From: JANLQX01 sp043775075
GTDB taxonomy: Bacteria; Actinomycetota; Acidimicrobiia; Acidimicrobiales; JANYDT01
Assembly: GCA_043775075.1 (NCBI GenBank)
Contig: JAYVSS010000007.1
Location: 1-20,389 of the forward strand
Reading direction: 5' to 3'
DNA length: 20,389 bases
Part shown: positions 7,350 through 15,549 of the stretch, piece after piece
Numbering within the stretch: position 1 is the first letter of the stretch
Layout of the letters: every line of letters starts with the position of its first letter
The notes under the pieces: model-generated
The model's database searches: none
What the model saw: only the letters and a program-made list of their open reading frames with translations
What the model was told of the DNA's origin: nothing
Translations under genes and position numbers: made by a program

Positions 7350-7450
7350 TCGCCCAGGATTGCCGGATTGATCGCCCAGGACCGTGAAATAGGCGCTTCC
7401 GTGCCCCGGAAATGCCCGAGCTGGGCGACCCAACCAGCCAGGCTGGGCGA
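7350..7450. promoter_or_regulatory. Four-box symmetric regulatory array (TCGCCCAG)
   Basis: The octamer TCGCCCAG occurs at 7350-7357 and 7372-7379. Its reverse complement CTGGGCGA occurs at 7421-7428 and 7443-7450. Both pairs are spaced exactly 22 bp (about two helical turns), and the whole array is symmetric about 7400. It fills the intergenic region between the divergent molybdoenzyme and YqeC-like genes and ends 27 bp before the YqeC start. This suggests cooperative binding of an unidentified regulator controlling both genes. The first two copies extend to an identical 11-mer, ATCGCCCAGGA. Confidence 0.7.
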
Positions 7451-7477
7451 AGCTGTGTCCATGCTGCGGAGCTCCGA

Positions 7478-8200
7478 ATGACGATTCCTGGGACGAAGGC
7501 CGCTGACCTTGCCCGAGCGCTCGGTCTGCGCGGTGGGCACCATCACGTCGCATTGGTGGGCGGCGGCGGCAAGACGACCCTCATGCATGCCATCGCCGAC
7601 GCGCTTGATGGGCCCACCGTGCTGACGTGCACAACGAAGATGGGGGCTGATCAACACTGGGGAAAGAAGGTGCTCGTCGACCCCACCGACGCCGAGGCGC
7701 GAGCACAAACAACCCAGCACGGCCGAGTGTTGGTCGTTGGACAGGTCAACGGTCAGAAGGCGGTCGGCATCAGTCCTATGCGCGCTGATGAACTGTTTGC
7801 GCTCGGCCTCAACGTCGTGTCCGAGTCAGACGGGTCACGCCGCCTCCCGGCGAAGGCCCCGGACTGGTACGAGCCGGTGCTGGCCTCCACGGTGACGCTG
7901 GTGGTGTGCGTGATTGGAGCCGACGCGCTTGATTGCACCATTAACGATCATTGTCATCGTCCGATGCGGGTCGGAGCGTTGCTGGGCTGCTCGCCCGATG
8001 ACCTGCTCACGCCGGAGCGGGCGGCAGCGCTTGTGACGAACGCCGCCGGCGGGCGCAAAGACGTGCCTTCCACGGCCCGTTTCGCAGTGTGTGTCAACAA
8101 GGTCAACGCATCCGTCGCGCCGCTTGTGCAGCGCTTCGTCAACGAGGTCGCGGGGCGGGGCGTGGAAGTCCACGCAGTGGAGCATCGGGACGGTTGGTAG
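7478..8200 (+). CDS. yqeC: YqeC-like P-loop protein (selenium/molybdenum cofactor-associated)
   Basis: A 240-residue cytosolic P-loop protein. The Walker A is VALVGGGGKTTL (residues 25-35), followed by LTCTTKMG and the family signature SESDGSRRLPAKAPDWYEPVL (about 115-135), then GADALDCTINDHCHRPM and a NKV segment near the end. This pattern is that of the YqeC family, annotated as an accessory protein for selenium-dependent molybdenum hydroxylases; its biochemical activity is not established. I chose ATG 7478 because GGAG (7468-7471) sits six bases upstream; the open frame reaches 7412 without support. Here it is divergent from a DMSO-reductase-family enzyme rather than a xanthine dehydrogenase-type hydroxylase. 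It ends 10 bp from the convergent alditol oxidase stop. Confidence 0.85.
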   Translation: MTIPGTKAADLARALGLRGGHHHVALVGGGGKTTLMHAIADALDGPTVLTCTTKMGADQHWGKKVLVDPTDAEARAQTTQHGRVLVVGQVNGQKAVGISPMRADELFALGLNVVSESDGSRRLPAKAPDWYEPVLASTVTLVVCVIGADALDCTINDHCHRPMRVGALLGCSPDDLLTPERAAALVTNAAGGRKDVPSTARFAVCVNKVNASVAPLVQRFVNEVAGRGVEVHAVEHRDGW

Positions 8201-8210
8201 CGCCCCGCTC

Positions 8211-9470
8211 TTAGCGTCGGAGGTAGGCCTTGGTGAACTCGTTCTCGAACTTGCCGGTCGGGTCGTAGTGCATCGCCAGATGCGTGGCGGCTGCAATGTG
8301 CCGGTACTGAGCGACGACATAGTCGGCATCGAACGCGAATACCTTGCCCCAGTGAGGCCGTACAGAAAACGTGGAGAGACGCTCCTCGATCATCTGTAGC
8401 ACCGGCGCAATCGCCGCGGCATCGGGCTTCCAGGTGAAGTGAATCGCCAAGCTGTTGCGACCGTAAGCCGGACTCAGCCAAAGATCGTCGGCTGCGACCG
8501 TTCGCAGTTCACTCACCAAGAGGTGGGGAGAAATATGCGCGCGTAGTTCGTTGAGCGCATGCATCGCCGGCACGGCGAATGCTCGGTCAACGAAGTACTC
8601 GGACTGCAGTTCGTCGCCGGCGCTCGGACTGAAATCGAGGCGGAAGTGCGGGAGCCGCTGATGCCAGGGACCTGTGACCCCCAACTGCGTTGTACAAACA
8701 TCTCCGCAAAGCGAAGTCAGCGGATGGCGTTGGCGGGTTGCTAGCGACGCGCGACGAAGCACGTCCGGCACGTCCGTCGGTCGCATCGGAGCGACCCGGC
8801 TCTTCACCCAAACCTGATCGAACACCGGACGATCCCACAGAGTGAAGATGCTCACGCTGTATCCCGACCCCAGGATGTTGTCGAGATCGTGTAGGTCAGG
8901 ATCGAACGGAATGTTTTCGTAGACGGTTTGGGAAACATCGTATGTGGGCTGAACATCGAGCGTGAGTGCGGTCACCACACCGAGGGATCCGAGTGAAATG
9001 ACTGCCCCCGGAAAAATACCGGCATCGGCATCGCGGTCGACGGTGACCAGGTCACCTTCGGCGGTGAGCAGTTCAATGGCCCGCACGGCGGTTGCCAGAT
9101 TCCCATTGTTGTTGCCCGAGCCATGGGTGCCGGTGGAACAGGCTCCGCCCACGCTGATGTGCGGAAGCGAACCGAGGTTGGCAAGTGCAAGTCCCCTGCT
9201 GTGCAACTCTGCGGCCAGCTTGCCATAGCTGGTGCCGGCACTGACGGTCACAGTTTCCGCCGACTGACCGATGACGATTCGCTCGGGCAGCGCTCGCAGG
9301 GAAACCAGGTCGTTCGGGGTGTCCGCTATTCGATTGAATGAGTGCGCAGTGCCGAGAATGCGGCACGATGTGGAACGGCCGATGATTGCTCGGAGTTCTT
9401 CGATCGACTCCGGTTGGTGGAACCGGGCCGCACTAAAGGAAATGTTGCCGGCCCAGTTCGTCAAAGTCAC
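8211..9470 (-). CDS. aldO: FAD-dependent alditol oxidase (xylitol/sorbitol oxidase)
   Basis: A 419-residue flavoprotein of the vanillyl-alcohol oxidase fold, close to Streptomyces AldO, which oxidises the terminal hydroxyl of alditols with O2 to give an aldose and H2O2. The FAD-binding N-terminus contains TNWAGNI and GTAHSFN, where H43 is the expected covalent FAD site. PHISVGGACSTGTHGSGNN (about 103-121) is the pyrophosphate-binding region with S106. Predicted active-site residues are E321 and R323 (SELR), H344 (AIHFTWK) and K376 (RPHWGK), so it should be functional. The start is GTG 9468-9470, directly before TNWAG; the nearby ATG is out of frame. No signal peptide. It probably serves polyol use. 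Confidence 0.92.
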   Translation of the reverse strand: MTLTNWAGNISFSAARFHQPESIEELRAIIGRSTSCRILGTAHSFNRIADTPNDLVSLRALPERIVIGQSAETVTVSAGTSYGKLAAELHSRGLALANLGSLPHISVGGACSTGTHGSGNNNGNLATAVRAIELLTAEGDLVTVDRDADAGIFPGAVISLGSLGVVTALTLDVQPTYDVSQTVYENIPFDPDLHDLDNILGSGYSVSIFTLWDRPVFDQVWVKSRVAPMRPTDVPDVLRRASLATRQRHPLTSLCGDVCTTQLGVTGPWHQRLPHFRLDFSPSAGDELQSEYFVDRAFAVPAMHALNELRAHISPHLLVSELRTVAADDLWLSPAYGRNSLAIHFTWKPDAAAIAPVLQMIEERLSTFSVRPHWGKVFAFDADYVVAQYRHIAAATHLAMHYDPTGKFENEFTKAYLRR

Positions 9471-9572
9471 ATCACCAGGTGTAGCGCAAACGCCTGCAGA
9501 GCCGAGACTGTCGATATTTGATCGATCGGCCTCCCGCCGAAGTACTTCTGACCAAACCTTAACCTTTGCTCA
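9471..9572. promoter_or_regulatory. Divergent promoter region, alditol oxidase / membrane-protein operon
   Basis: This 102-bp interval must hold promoters for both directions, but I see no convincing -35/-10 pair. It contains the palindrome GAAGTACTTC (9539-9548), a GATCGATC dyad, and a short direct repeat (AACCTTAACCTT) just before the plus-strand start. Any of these could be regulatory; none is supported beyond its symmetry. Confidence 0.3.
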
Positions 9573-10010
9573 ATGAACGACTTACCTTCACCGACCATCC
9601 TGAAGCCCATGACTAAGTCTCACGACCACCAAGTTGCCCGTGCTACCGCCATCGTTGGCCTCGGCGCCATTGCCCTTATTCATCTTCTGGAACTACAGGG
9701 GAAGCTAAAGGAAACGAAGTATCTCGGTTTCGGCTACATCGGCCTCATCGTGGCGTGCGTGGTCTCTGGCGCCATGCTGCTGCACCGAAACGATCGTTTC
9801 GGTTGGTTGCTTGGCGGGGGCGTGTCGTTGGCCACCCTCGTTGGCTATTCGCTCACTCGTACTGTTGGTCTACCCAGTGCCAAAGGTGACATTGGTAACT
9901 GGTTGGAACCCATTGGGCTCGCTTCGATCTTCGTCGAGGGCATCATCGTTGCCGTCTCCCTCTACGCCCTCTCAATGAAGGTCCGCTCATCGACTTCAAT
10001 GGGTGAGTGA
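9573..10010 (+). CDS. Small integral membrane protein, unknown function
   Basis: A 145-residue protein with about four hydrophobic segments: ATAIVGLGAIALIHLLELQG, YLGFGYIGLIVACVVSGAML, FGWLLGGGVSLATLVGYSLT, and IGLASIFVEGIIVAVSLYAL. The motif TRTVGLPSAKGDIGNWLEP lies between segments three and four, probably in a loop. I recognise no named family. ATG 9573 and ATG 9609 are both possible, neither with a clear Shine-Dalgarno; the later one trims the tail to MTKSHDH. It is the first gene of a three-gene operon: its TGA overlaps the GTG of the flavin monooxygenase (10007-10010). Confidence 0.75.
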   Translation: MNDLPSPTILKPMTKSHDHQVARATAIVGLGAIALIHLLELQGKLKETKYLGFGYIGLIVACVVSGAMLLHRNDRFGWLLGGGVSLATLVGYSLTRTVGLPSAKGDIGNWLEPIGLASIFVEGIIVAVSLYALSMKVRSSTSMGE

Positions 10011-11023
10011 ATTCGCCTCGCCTATCGGTCCTTGATCTCGCTCCGGTGCCGAGCGGGATGACGGTTGGAGACGCTCTTCGCGCCTCAATCGATCTCGTCC
10101 GTCAGGCGGAACGACTTGGGTATAACCGCTTCTGGGTGGCCGAGCACCACAACATGGCGGGGATTGCGTCGTCGTCCCCGGCCGTGTTGTTGGCCCATCT
10201 CGCCATGGCCACGTCAACGATTCGCCTTGGCTCAGGCGGTGTGATGCTGCCCAATCACGCGCCGCTGGCCGTTGCGGAACAATTCGGCATGCTTGAGGCG
10301 TTGCATTCTGGCCGCATTGATCTCGGGCTTGGACGGGCACCGGGGACCGATGGAATGACGGCTCGCGCCCTGCGGGGGAATCGGCTGATCGAGTCCGACG
10401 ACTTTCCCGCCCGTTTCGCTGAATTGATTTCGTTTTTCGACGGAACGTTTGCCCCCGATCATCCCTATGCGCGCATATCTGCGGTGCCGGGCTACGGAAA
10501 CAAACCGGCAATCTGGATTCTTGGTTCGAGTGATTTTGGGGCGCAGTTTGCCGGCCAACGGGGGCTCCCATTCACGTTTGCCCACCACTTCGGCACCGGC
10601 GGAACAGCAGCAGCACTCGATGTGTATCGACGATCGTTCACGCCATCTGCGACGCTCACCGCGCCATTTTCGATGATCGGCGTTTCGGTTGTTTGTGCCG
10701 AGACCGAAGAGCGTGCACGGTTTTTGGCAAGGGCCAGCGCTCTCGGATTCCTATGGTTGCGCCAGGGTCGACCGTCGAGAATGCCAACGCCGGAGCAGGC
10801 CCGTGACTACGAGTATTCGGCGGCCGAAGCGGTGTTCATCGAAGACCGTCTGGCCAGCGCAGTGATCGGCACGCCGTCCCAGGTCCGCCAACAACTCGAT
10901 GCGCTCGTGCAGCGCTATGGAGTGGATGAACTCATGCTCACCACGTCAGTGCACGCTCATACCGACCGGGTCGCCTCGTTTGAAATGCTTGCCGATGCGT
11001 GGACGCAAGTGCCAACGAAATGA
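10007..11023 (+). CDS. LLM-class flavin-dependent oxidoreductase, MsnO8 family
   Basis: A 338-residue single-domain luciferase-like monooxygenase with a (beta/alpha)8 fold that uses reduced FMN and O2. Signature segments are LSVLDLAPVPSGMT at the N-terminus, RFWVAEHHNMAGIASSSPAV (about 42-61), GSGGVMLPNHAPLAVAEQFG (about 76-95) and GRIDLGLGRAPGTD. These are typical of the MsnO8/YhbW-type group. The substrate is not predictable. The start GTG 10007 overlaps the preceding stop (GTGA), and its own TGA overlaps the next ATG (11020-11023), so it is the middle gene of a tightly coupled operon. Length is normal and no lesion is seen. Confidence 0.9.
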   Translation: MNSPRLSVLDLAPVPSGMTVGDALRASIDLVRQAERLGYNRFWVAEHHNMAGIASSSPAVLLAHLAMATSTIRLGSGGVMLPNHAPLAVAEQFGMLEALHSGRIDLGLGRAPGTDGMTARALRGNRLIESDDFPARFAELISFFDGTFAPDHPYARISAVPGYGNKPAIWILGSSDFGAQFAGQRGLPFTFAHHFGTGGTAAALDVYRRSFTPSATLTAPFSMIGVSVVCAETEERARFLARASALGFLWLRQGRPSRMPTPEQARDYEYSAAEAVFIEDRLASAVIGTPSQVRQQLDALVQRYGVDELMLTTSVHAHTDRVASFEMLADAWTQVPTK

Positions 11024-12915
11024 ACTTCCTGGAGATGATTGCTGAACGTCCCCTTGTCGCCGATGGGGCGATGGGAACGATGATCAACGCCAGTGGGGTG
11101 GGATTCGAAAAGAATTTCGAAGGTCTCAACGTTGAACAGCCCGATTTGATCCTCGGCATTCATCGGGCGTTCGTGGCGGCCGGGGCCGACGTGCTGGAGA
11201 CGAATACCTTCTCGGCCACGCCCATTCATCTTGACCGGTGGGGCGCTGCCGCCAAGTTTTTGGAGATCAACACGGCGGGCGCACGTCTGGCTCGGACGGC
11301 GGCTAACGAGGCCGGTCGACCAGTTTTTGTGGCCGGCTCAATCGGGCCAACGGGCGCTCGCTTATCACCAATAGGACCGCTTGGCGTGGATGATGCTCGG
11401 CGCGCATACGAAGACCAGGTTGGTGCTTTGGCCAATGCTGGCGTGGACCTCCTCGTCTTCGAGACCTTCGCTGACCTGGCTGAACTGGAGTTGGCGATCG
11501 CCGCGGCTCGGACCGTATGTGCACTTCCGATCGTGGCGTCAATGAGCTTTACTCGCGATGTACGCACGCTCGGTGGGGTGGTCCCGGAGATCGCGTTGGC
11601 CCGACTCAAGGTGGCCGGAGCGAATGTGATCGGGGCGAACTGTTCGACCGGCCCGCGGGGCGTCTTCGAGGTGCTCTCTCGCTATCACGCGGTGATCCCT
11701 GCGGGCGGCGCCAGCATGATGTTGTCCGCGATGCCCAACGCCGGGTATCCCGAGAGCCGAGGTGAACGACTGTTCTTTCCGGCCCCGCCGGACTACTTCG
11801 CGGACTACGCCAAGCAGTTCCTCAGCGTCGGAGCGCGACTCATCGGTGGCTGCTGCGGAACTACACCGGATCACATTCGGGGAGTCCGTTCCGCTCTGGA
11901 CGATGCGCTCACGGAGCCGTCCGCGCGCCGTGCGCCGACCTTCAACGCGCCTGCGAGTGGCGCTTTGACTCCGACGCCCTCGGCCGAACGATTGCTGCCG
12001 GCCCTCGCTCAAGCTCTGCTCGATGGGAAGTTCGTCACCACCGTGGAGATGGAGCCGCCCAAGAGCGCTGACACTTCCGAATTGGAATCGAAGGCGCGCA
12101 TACTTCGTGATGCGGGGGCGACCACGCTGAACATTTCCGATACCCCCATGGCTCGAATGCGGATGACCGGCTTGGCGGCGGCGGTAAAGGTACAGGCCGC
12201 CACGGGGTTAGAGGCGGTCCTCCACTTTCCGGTCCGTGGCCGCAACCTCTTGCGCGTGCAGGGTGATCTCCTGGCTGCTCACGCACTGGACGTCCGAACG
12301 TTATTCGTGACGATGGGCGATCTCGCCAGCATTGGTGACTATCCCCAAGCGTTCGACCATCACGACATCGTGCCGACCGGTCTCGTCAAGCTCATCACGC
12401 AACAGTTCAACGCCGGGCTCGACAGCGCCGGAACGTCGATTGGTCAAGCCTGTTCGTTCTTCGTTGGCGTCGCTGTGAATCTCACTCCTTCGGATATCGA
12501 AGCGGAAGCAAAACTCCTGAAACGCAAGATCGACTTCGGGGCGGACTACGCACTCACGCAACCTATGTTCGATCCAGTACGTGCACATACCTTCCTTGAT
12601 TACTATGCCAATACTTACGGTCCGCTTGAACTCCCGCTTCTCTGCGGCGTGCTTCCGCTGGCGTCCGTGCGTCATGCCGTGTTTCTGAAGAACGAGGTTC
12701 CCGGCATGAGCGTTCCCGAGACCCTCGTCCGGCGCATGGGGATGGTGGGTGAACACGGCCGGGCGGAGGGACGACGAATTGCCAGCGAAATGTTGGAGGA
12801 AATTCGTCCTCTCGTGCAGGGTGTCTATTTCATTCCATCGTTTCGTCGGTACGACGTGATCGCTGATCTCGTCGCCGAGGTGGCCGCAGTGGGCGCAGTG
12901 GGCGGGCGAGGATAG
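11020..12915 (+). CDS. Bifunctional homocysteine S-methyltransferase / methylenetetrahydrofolate reductase
   Basis: A 631-residue cytosolic fusion. Residues 1 to about 300 form a Zn-dependent homocysteine methyltransferase barrel (LVADGAMGTMI; Zn ligands C208 in GANCSTGP and C278-C279 in GGCCGTTP). Residues of about 330-620 form a flavin-dependent MTHFR (TTVEMEPPKSAD with the catalytic-type Glu, FVTMGDLASIGDY, ADYALTQPMFD, GVLPL). The fusion resembles Bacillus YitJ and could reduce methylene-THF and transfer a methyl group to homocysteine for methionine. I chose ATG 11020 because it overlaps the previous stop in an ATGA; a GTG at 10999 would add seven residues. It is the last gene of the operon and its stop is three bases from the convergent gene's stop. 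Confidence 0.92.
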   Translation: MNFLEMIAERPLVADGAMGTMINASGVGFEKNFEGLNVEQPDLILGIHRAFVAAGADVLETNTFSATPIHLDRWGAAAKFLEINTAGARLARTAANEAGRPVFVAGSIGPTGARLSPIGPLGVDDARRAYEDQVGALANAGVDLLVFETFADLAELELAIAAARTVCALPIVASMSFTRDVRTLGGVVPEIALARLKVAGANVIGANCSTGPRGVFEVLSRYHAVIPAGGASMMLSAMPNAGYPESRGERLFFPAPPDYFADYAKQFLSVGARLIGGCCGTTPDHIRGVRSALDDALTEPSARRAPTFNAPASGALTPTPSAERLLPALAQALLDGKFVTTVEMEPPKSADTSELESKARILRDAGATTLNISDTPMARMRMTGLAAAVKVQAATGLEAVLHFPVRGRNLLRVQGDLLAAHALDVRTLFVTMGDLASIGDYPQAFDHHDIVPTGLVKLITQQFNAGLDSAGTSIGQACSFFVGVAVNLTPSDIEAEAKLLKRKIDFGADYALTQPMFDPVRAHTFLDYYANTYGPLELPLLCGVLPLASVRHAVFLKNEVPGMSVPETLVRRMGMVGEHGRAEGRRIASEMLEEIRPLVQGVYFIPSFRRYDVIADLVAEVAAVGAVGGRG

Positions 12916-12918
12916 TTC

Positions 12919-14139
12919 CTACACCGGTGCGACGGCGACGGTAACCGCACCGTTTGCGGGCATATCCGTATGCGCCCGCGTGAAGGGAACGGAGCCAAGA
13001 CCGGACCACCAAATGTCGCCATGGCGATCGACGGCGATGAACGCCGGATAGGGCATGTCGGCCAACGCCCGCACGTCGTTTGGTCTCGGGAGTTTTACCT
13101 GTGAGCGAATCGCCAGAGTCTGCGGATCTAGGGTGAAGATCACCGAACCTCGACTCACGACAATGTCTGATCCGCTGGCTTTGAGCGCCGTTGCCGTGAC
13201 GGACTCCGGGCCGAGGGGCTTTGGTGTGCGTTGGACCGTGCTCCCACTTGTGGCGTCGAGTTTCACGACGCCACCTCGACCCGCGACCACAATCGTGCCA
13301 TCGTTGCTTACGTCGATGGCCCCGCTGCCGGCACCCGCTCCAACGTCTGCCGGCACGTCGAGACACTTGGCAATTCCCGTTGCCAGGTCGAGGGCGTGAA
13401 CGAAGGTCTCGTTTGGCGCCTGGTACAACGTGTAGATCGCCCTGCCAGTTCGGGACCATACGTGTGCATAACGAGTGCCCTGCATCGTTTCGACGGTGAT
13501 CGGTTGCTTGTCCTTACCAATCGGATCAGAGATTCGTCCGATACTTGGATCGAGAATGCGTACTCGGTACATCGTCGGAGCGGAGGGGGGAATGTGTTCG
13601 ATCAAGGCCACCCGGCGGTCGAGGGCGTCGGCCACGGTAAACGCTTCGGCGACAAAGTTTCCGGGCAGCGTGACGAACAGTGCCGCTCTATCTCGCTCGA
13701 TGATTGCCATCCTCGATTGGAGGCGGCCGCGGGGAACCGTTTCCGGATCAGGTGAGGCATGTGGGCTTCCGAGAAATACGCGGGTGCCGTCTGGCGACAA
13801 CGCTTCTGGTCGCCAGAGCCCGTTGACGATGCTGGACCACTCTGTTGCCCCTGTCCACCCGTTGTGAACCGTCACCCTCGTGCGTTGATCCTTCGTCCTG
13901 GTATCTATCGCCGTACTGGCGATGAAGGAACCGTTGGCGTTGACGACGCCGGGACGGAGGTCGGCTGTCTTGGGTCCGCCGCCGTCGGCGATGATGCGAA
14001 TGCCGCCGGCGTCCCGAATTTGCAGTGCCGGAATCCCTCCGGCGTGGGCCGGTCGAGCGGTGACTGCCGCACTTATGAGCAGGGCGGCACCCACGAGAAC
14101 AGCTGCGGATGTGCAACGGGGAGAAAGCGAACGTTTCAT
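12919..14139 (-). CDS. Secreted beta-propeller-like protein, unknown function
   Basis: A 406-residue exported protein. A signal peptide covers about residues 1-33 (basic MKRSLSPR, hydrophobic AAVLVGAALLISAAVTA, cleavage likely after PAHA). The mature part is rich in short beta segments that repeat a readout pattern of strands and DG/GT turns (for example ALSPDGTRVFLGSP, VSNDGTIVVAGRGGVVKLDA, VSRGSVIFTLDPQTLAIRSQ, VDRHGDIWWSG). This suggests a YncE/WD40-like propeller. No catalytic residues can be named. It is the third gene after an ECF sigma factor and an anti-sigma-like protein, with a 35-bp gap, so it may act as a sensor or effector outside the membrane (inference). Confidence 0.8.
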   Translation of the reverse strand: MKRSLSPRCTSAAVLVGAALLISAAVTARPAHAGGIPALQIRDAGGIRIIADGGGPKTADLRPGVVNANGSFIASTAIDTRTKDQRTRVTVHNGWTGATEWSSIVNGLWRPEALSPDGTRVFLGSPHASPDPETVPRGRLQSRMAIIERDRAALFVTLPGNFVAEAFTVADALDRRVALIEHIPPSAPTMYRVRILDPSIGRISDPIGKDKQPITVETMQGTRYAHVWSRTGRAIYTLYQAPNETFVHALDLATGIAKCLDVPADVGAGAGSGAIDVSNDGTIVVAGRGGVVKLDATSGSTVQRTPKPLGPESVTATALKASGSDIVVSRGSVIFTLDPQTLAIRSQVKLPRPNDVRALADMPYPAFIAVDRHGDIWWSGLGSVPFTRAHTDMPANGAVTVAVAPV

Positions 14140-14174
14140 ACCTTGATTACACCGGCAACGCCGGAGAGGTTCCC

Positions 14175-14936
14175 TTACCTGACCGAACGAGCGAGCCGCA
14201 GGGCGACGGCTTTCGAGACGTTGCCTTCAAGGCGATACGTGTACAGATTGTCTGTCCACACCAGCGTGTTACCGGCGAGGCGTGGTGCTTCTGTCCGTGT
14301 TCCTGATTCGTCGATGATCTCGACGGCATGCAGGGGACCGGAAATCCACCAACCGCTCCGCTTTCCGACCGTGACGCCTTCCATGGTTCCACCGACAGAA
14401 ATCGACTTCTTCGCCATGATCGGGTCGGCGCTGGCCGAACCCCGAAACTGGCTAAAGAGGAGACCGACATGGGGATCGCTCATCTTCGGAAGAAGTCCTG
14501 ACGGCGACCACACTGCGGTCACGGTTCCCGTTCGCGGGGGAGTCATCCAGAAGAGGGACCGTGGTGCCGCCAACGCTCGGGGGAGTCGTATGCGCGCGTG
14601 ATAACGACACCTGGCCTCAACCTCGGTAACTGGATCCCCCGGCCACTGTGTGACATTTCCGGGAATCGTCATTGCCACGGCCGGCGAGTCTGTCTCTCGG
14701 TGCAGGTTGATCTCCAGCCCGCCAATTCGAACCGTCGTACCGAACGCCGTGACCGCAGTCCCCGTCCCCACGACGAGAAGCGTTGCGCACGCCGCGATGA
14801 ATCGTCGGGACCGGGTCCGGCGCAGCGAAGGAGCGATGCGTTGCGCGCAAAGCGCTAGACGTGGAACTGATGGGGCAAGAACGCGGTCGAGCCCGCGCGC
14901 CAGCTGAGCGAAATCGTCACTGGGGTAGGTGGTCAT
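14175..14936 (-). CDS. Membrane-anchored anti-sigma-like protein
   Basis: A 253-residue single-pass protein: a cytoplasmic N-terminus of about 43 residues, one membrane segment at about 46-66 (FIAACATLLVVGTGTAVTAF), and an extracellular domain of about 185 residues. The end (NTLVWTDNLYTYRLEGNVSK, then AVALRLARSVR) resembles the C-terminus of DUF4367-type domains found in anti-sigma and sporulation-linked proteins. I see no HxxxCxxC zinc motif in the short N-terminus, so it is not a standard ZAS anti-sigma factor. ATG 14934-14936 has an AGAGGA Shine-Dalgarno. It lies 39 bp downstream of the ECF sigma gene, and this position is the main reason for the anti-sigma call. Confidence 0.7.
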   Translation of the reverse strand: MTTYPSDDFAQLARGLDRVLAPSVPRLALCAQRIAPSLRRTRSRRFIAACATLLVVGTGTAVTAFGTTVRIGGLEINLHRETDSPAVAMTIPGNVTQWPGDPVTEVEARCRYHARIRLPRALAAPRSLFWMTPPRTGTVTAVWSPSGLLPKMSDPHVGLLFSQFRGSASADPIMAKKSISVGGTMEGVTVGKRSGWWISGPLHAVEIIDESGTRTEAPRLAGNTLVWTDNLYTYRLEGNVSKAVALRLARSVR

Positions 14937-14975
14937 GGTCGTCCTCTTCTTGACGGTGTTCGGACATAGGGACGG

Positions 14976-15542
14976 TCACTGTGGGCCACTTTCAACGATC
15001 GATCGGAGGCGTTGCAGCGCCCGTGCACTTCGTGATTTCACGGTGCCTACGGCGATGTGGAGAGCAACCGCAGTTTCTGCTTCCGTCAACCCGGTGAGAT
15101 GACGCAAAGCGAGGATTGATTGGTCGTCGGGCGAAAGACTTCTGAGCGCGGTGAAAACCCGTCCTCCGTCGGCCGGGTCCAAAACGAGTTCGACGGTGTC
15201 CGCGGAGGTGCCAACTGTTGATGATGATGATCGCGCCGCCTTTTCGAAGAGCAGTCGTCGTCTGGTTCGTCCTCGCCGACTGTTTCGTGCCTGGTTCACC
15301 ACGATGCGGGCGAACCAGGGGGCGAGGGGACGATTCTCGTCGAAGCCCCGAAACGACCGGAACAGCGCAGTGAGCGATTCCTGCACGATGTCCTCGGCGT
15401 CCGTGGCCGAGCCGCTCACGGCGCATGCCAGTCTGATCATCGCTGGAAGGTGCGGACGGACGAGCGCGGCGAATGCTGGCCCGTCGCCTCGACGCGCCAA
15501 TGCCACCAGACGGACCACCTCCGCCGGATCATCATCGACCAC
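14976..15542 (-). CDS. ECF-family RNA polymerase sigma factor
   Basis: A 188-residue sigma-70 family protein with only regions 2 and 4. Region 2 covers about residues 22-95 (MIRLACAVSGSATDAEDIVQ, then ESLTALFRSFRGF and APWFARIVVNQARN). Region 4 covers about 130-182 (LRSLSPDDQSILALRHLTGL, TEAETAVALHIAVGTVKSRS). It directs RNA polymerase to stress-type promoters and is probably held inactive by the membrane protein encoded next. The start GTG 15540-15542 follows an ECF-like -35 GGAACTT, and the transcript may be leaderless. First gene of a three-gene unit with a secreted propeller-like protein. Confidence 0.92.
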   Translation of the reverse strand: MVDDDPAEVVRLVALARRGDGPAFAALVRPHLPAMIRLACAVSGSATDAEDIVQESLTALFRSFRGFDENRPLAPWFARIVVNQARNSRRGRTRRRLLFEKAARSSSSTVGTSADTVELVLDPADGGRVFTALRSLSPDDQSILALRHLTGLTEAETAVALHIAVGTVKSRSARALQRLRSIVESGPQ

Positions 15543-15549
15543 ACCTATC

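Noticed and set aside
10999..11019. Upstream GTG start for the methyltransferase/MTHFR gene
   Set aside because: ATG 11020 gives the ATGA overlap seen in the same operon and the normal family N-terminus.
12979..12986. CGTGAAGG as a third dyad element
   Set aside because: Only the 8-bp arm matches; the core palindrome and mirrored arm are absent and it lies in a coding region.
13759..14601. 280-residue plus-strand open frame across the propeller and anti-sigma genes
   Set aside because: It overlaps two better-supported minus-strand genes with a signal peptide and a membrane segment; composition looks like a high-GC shadow.
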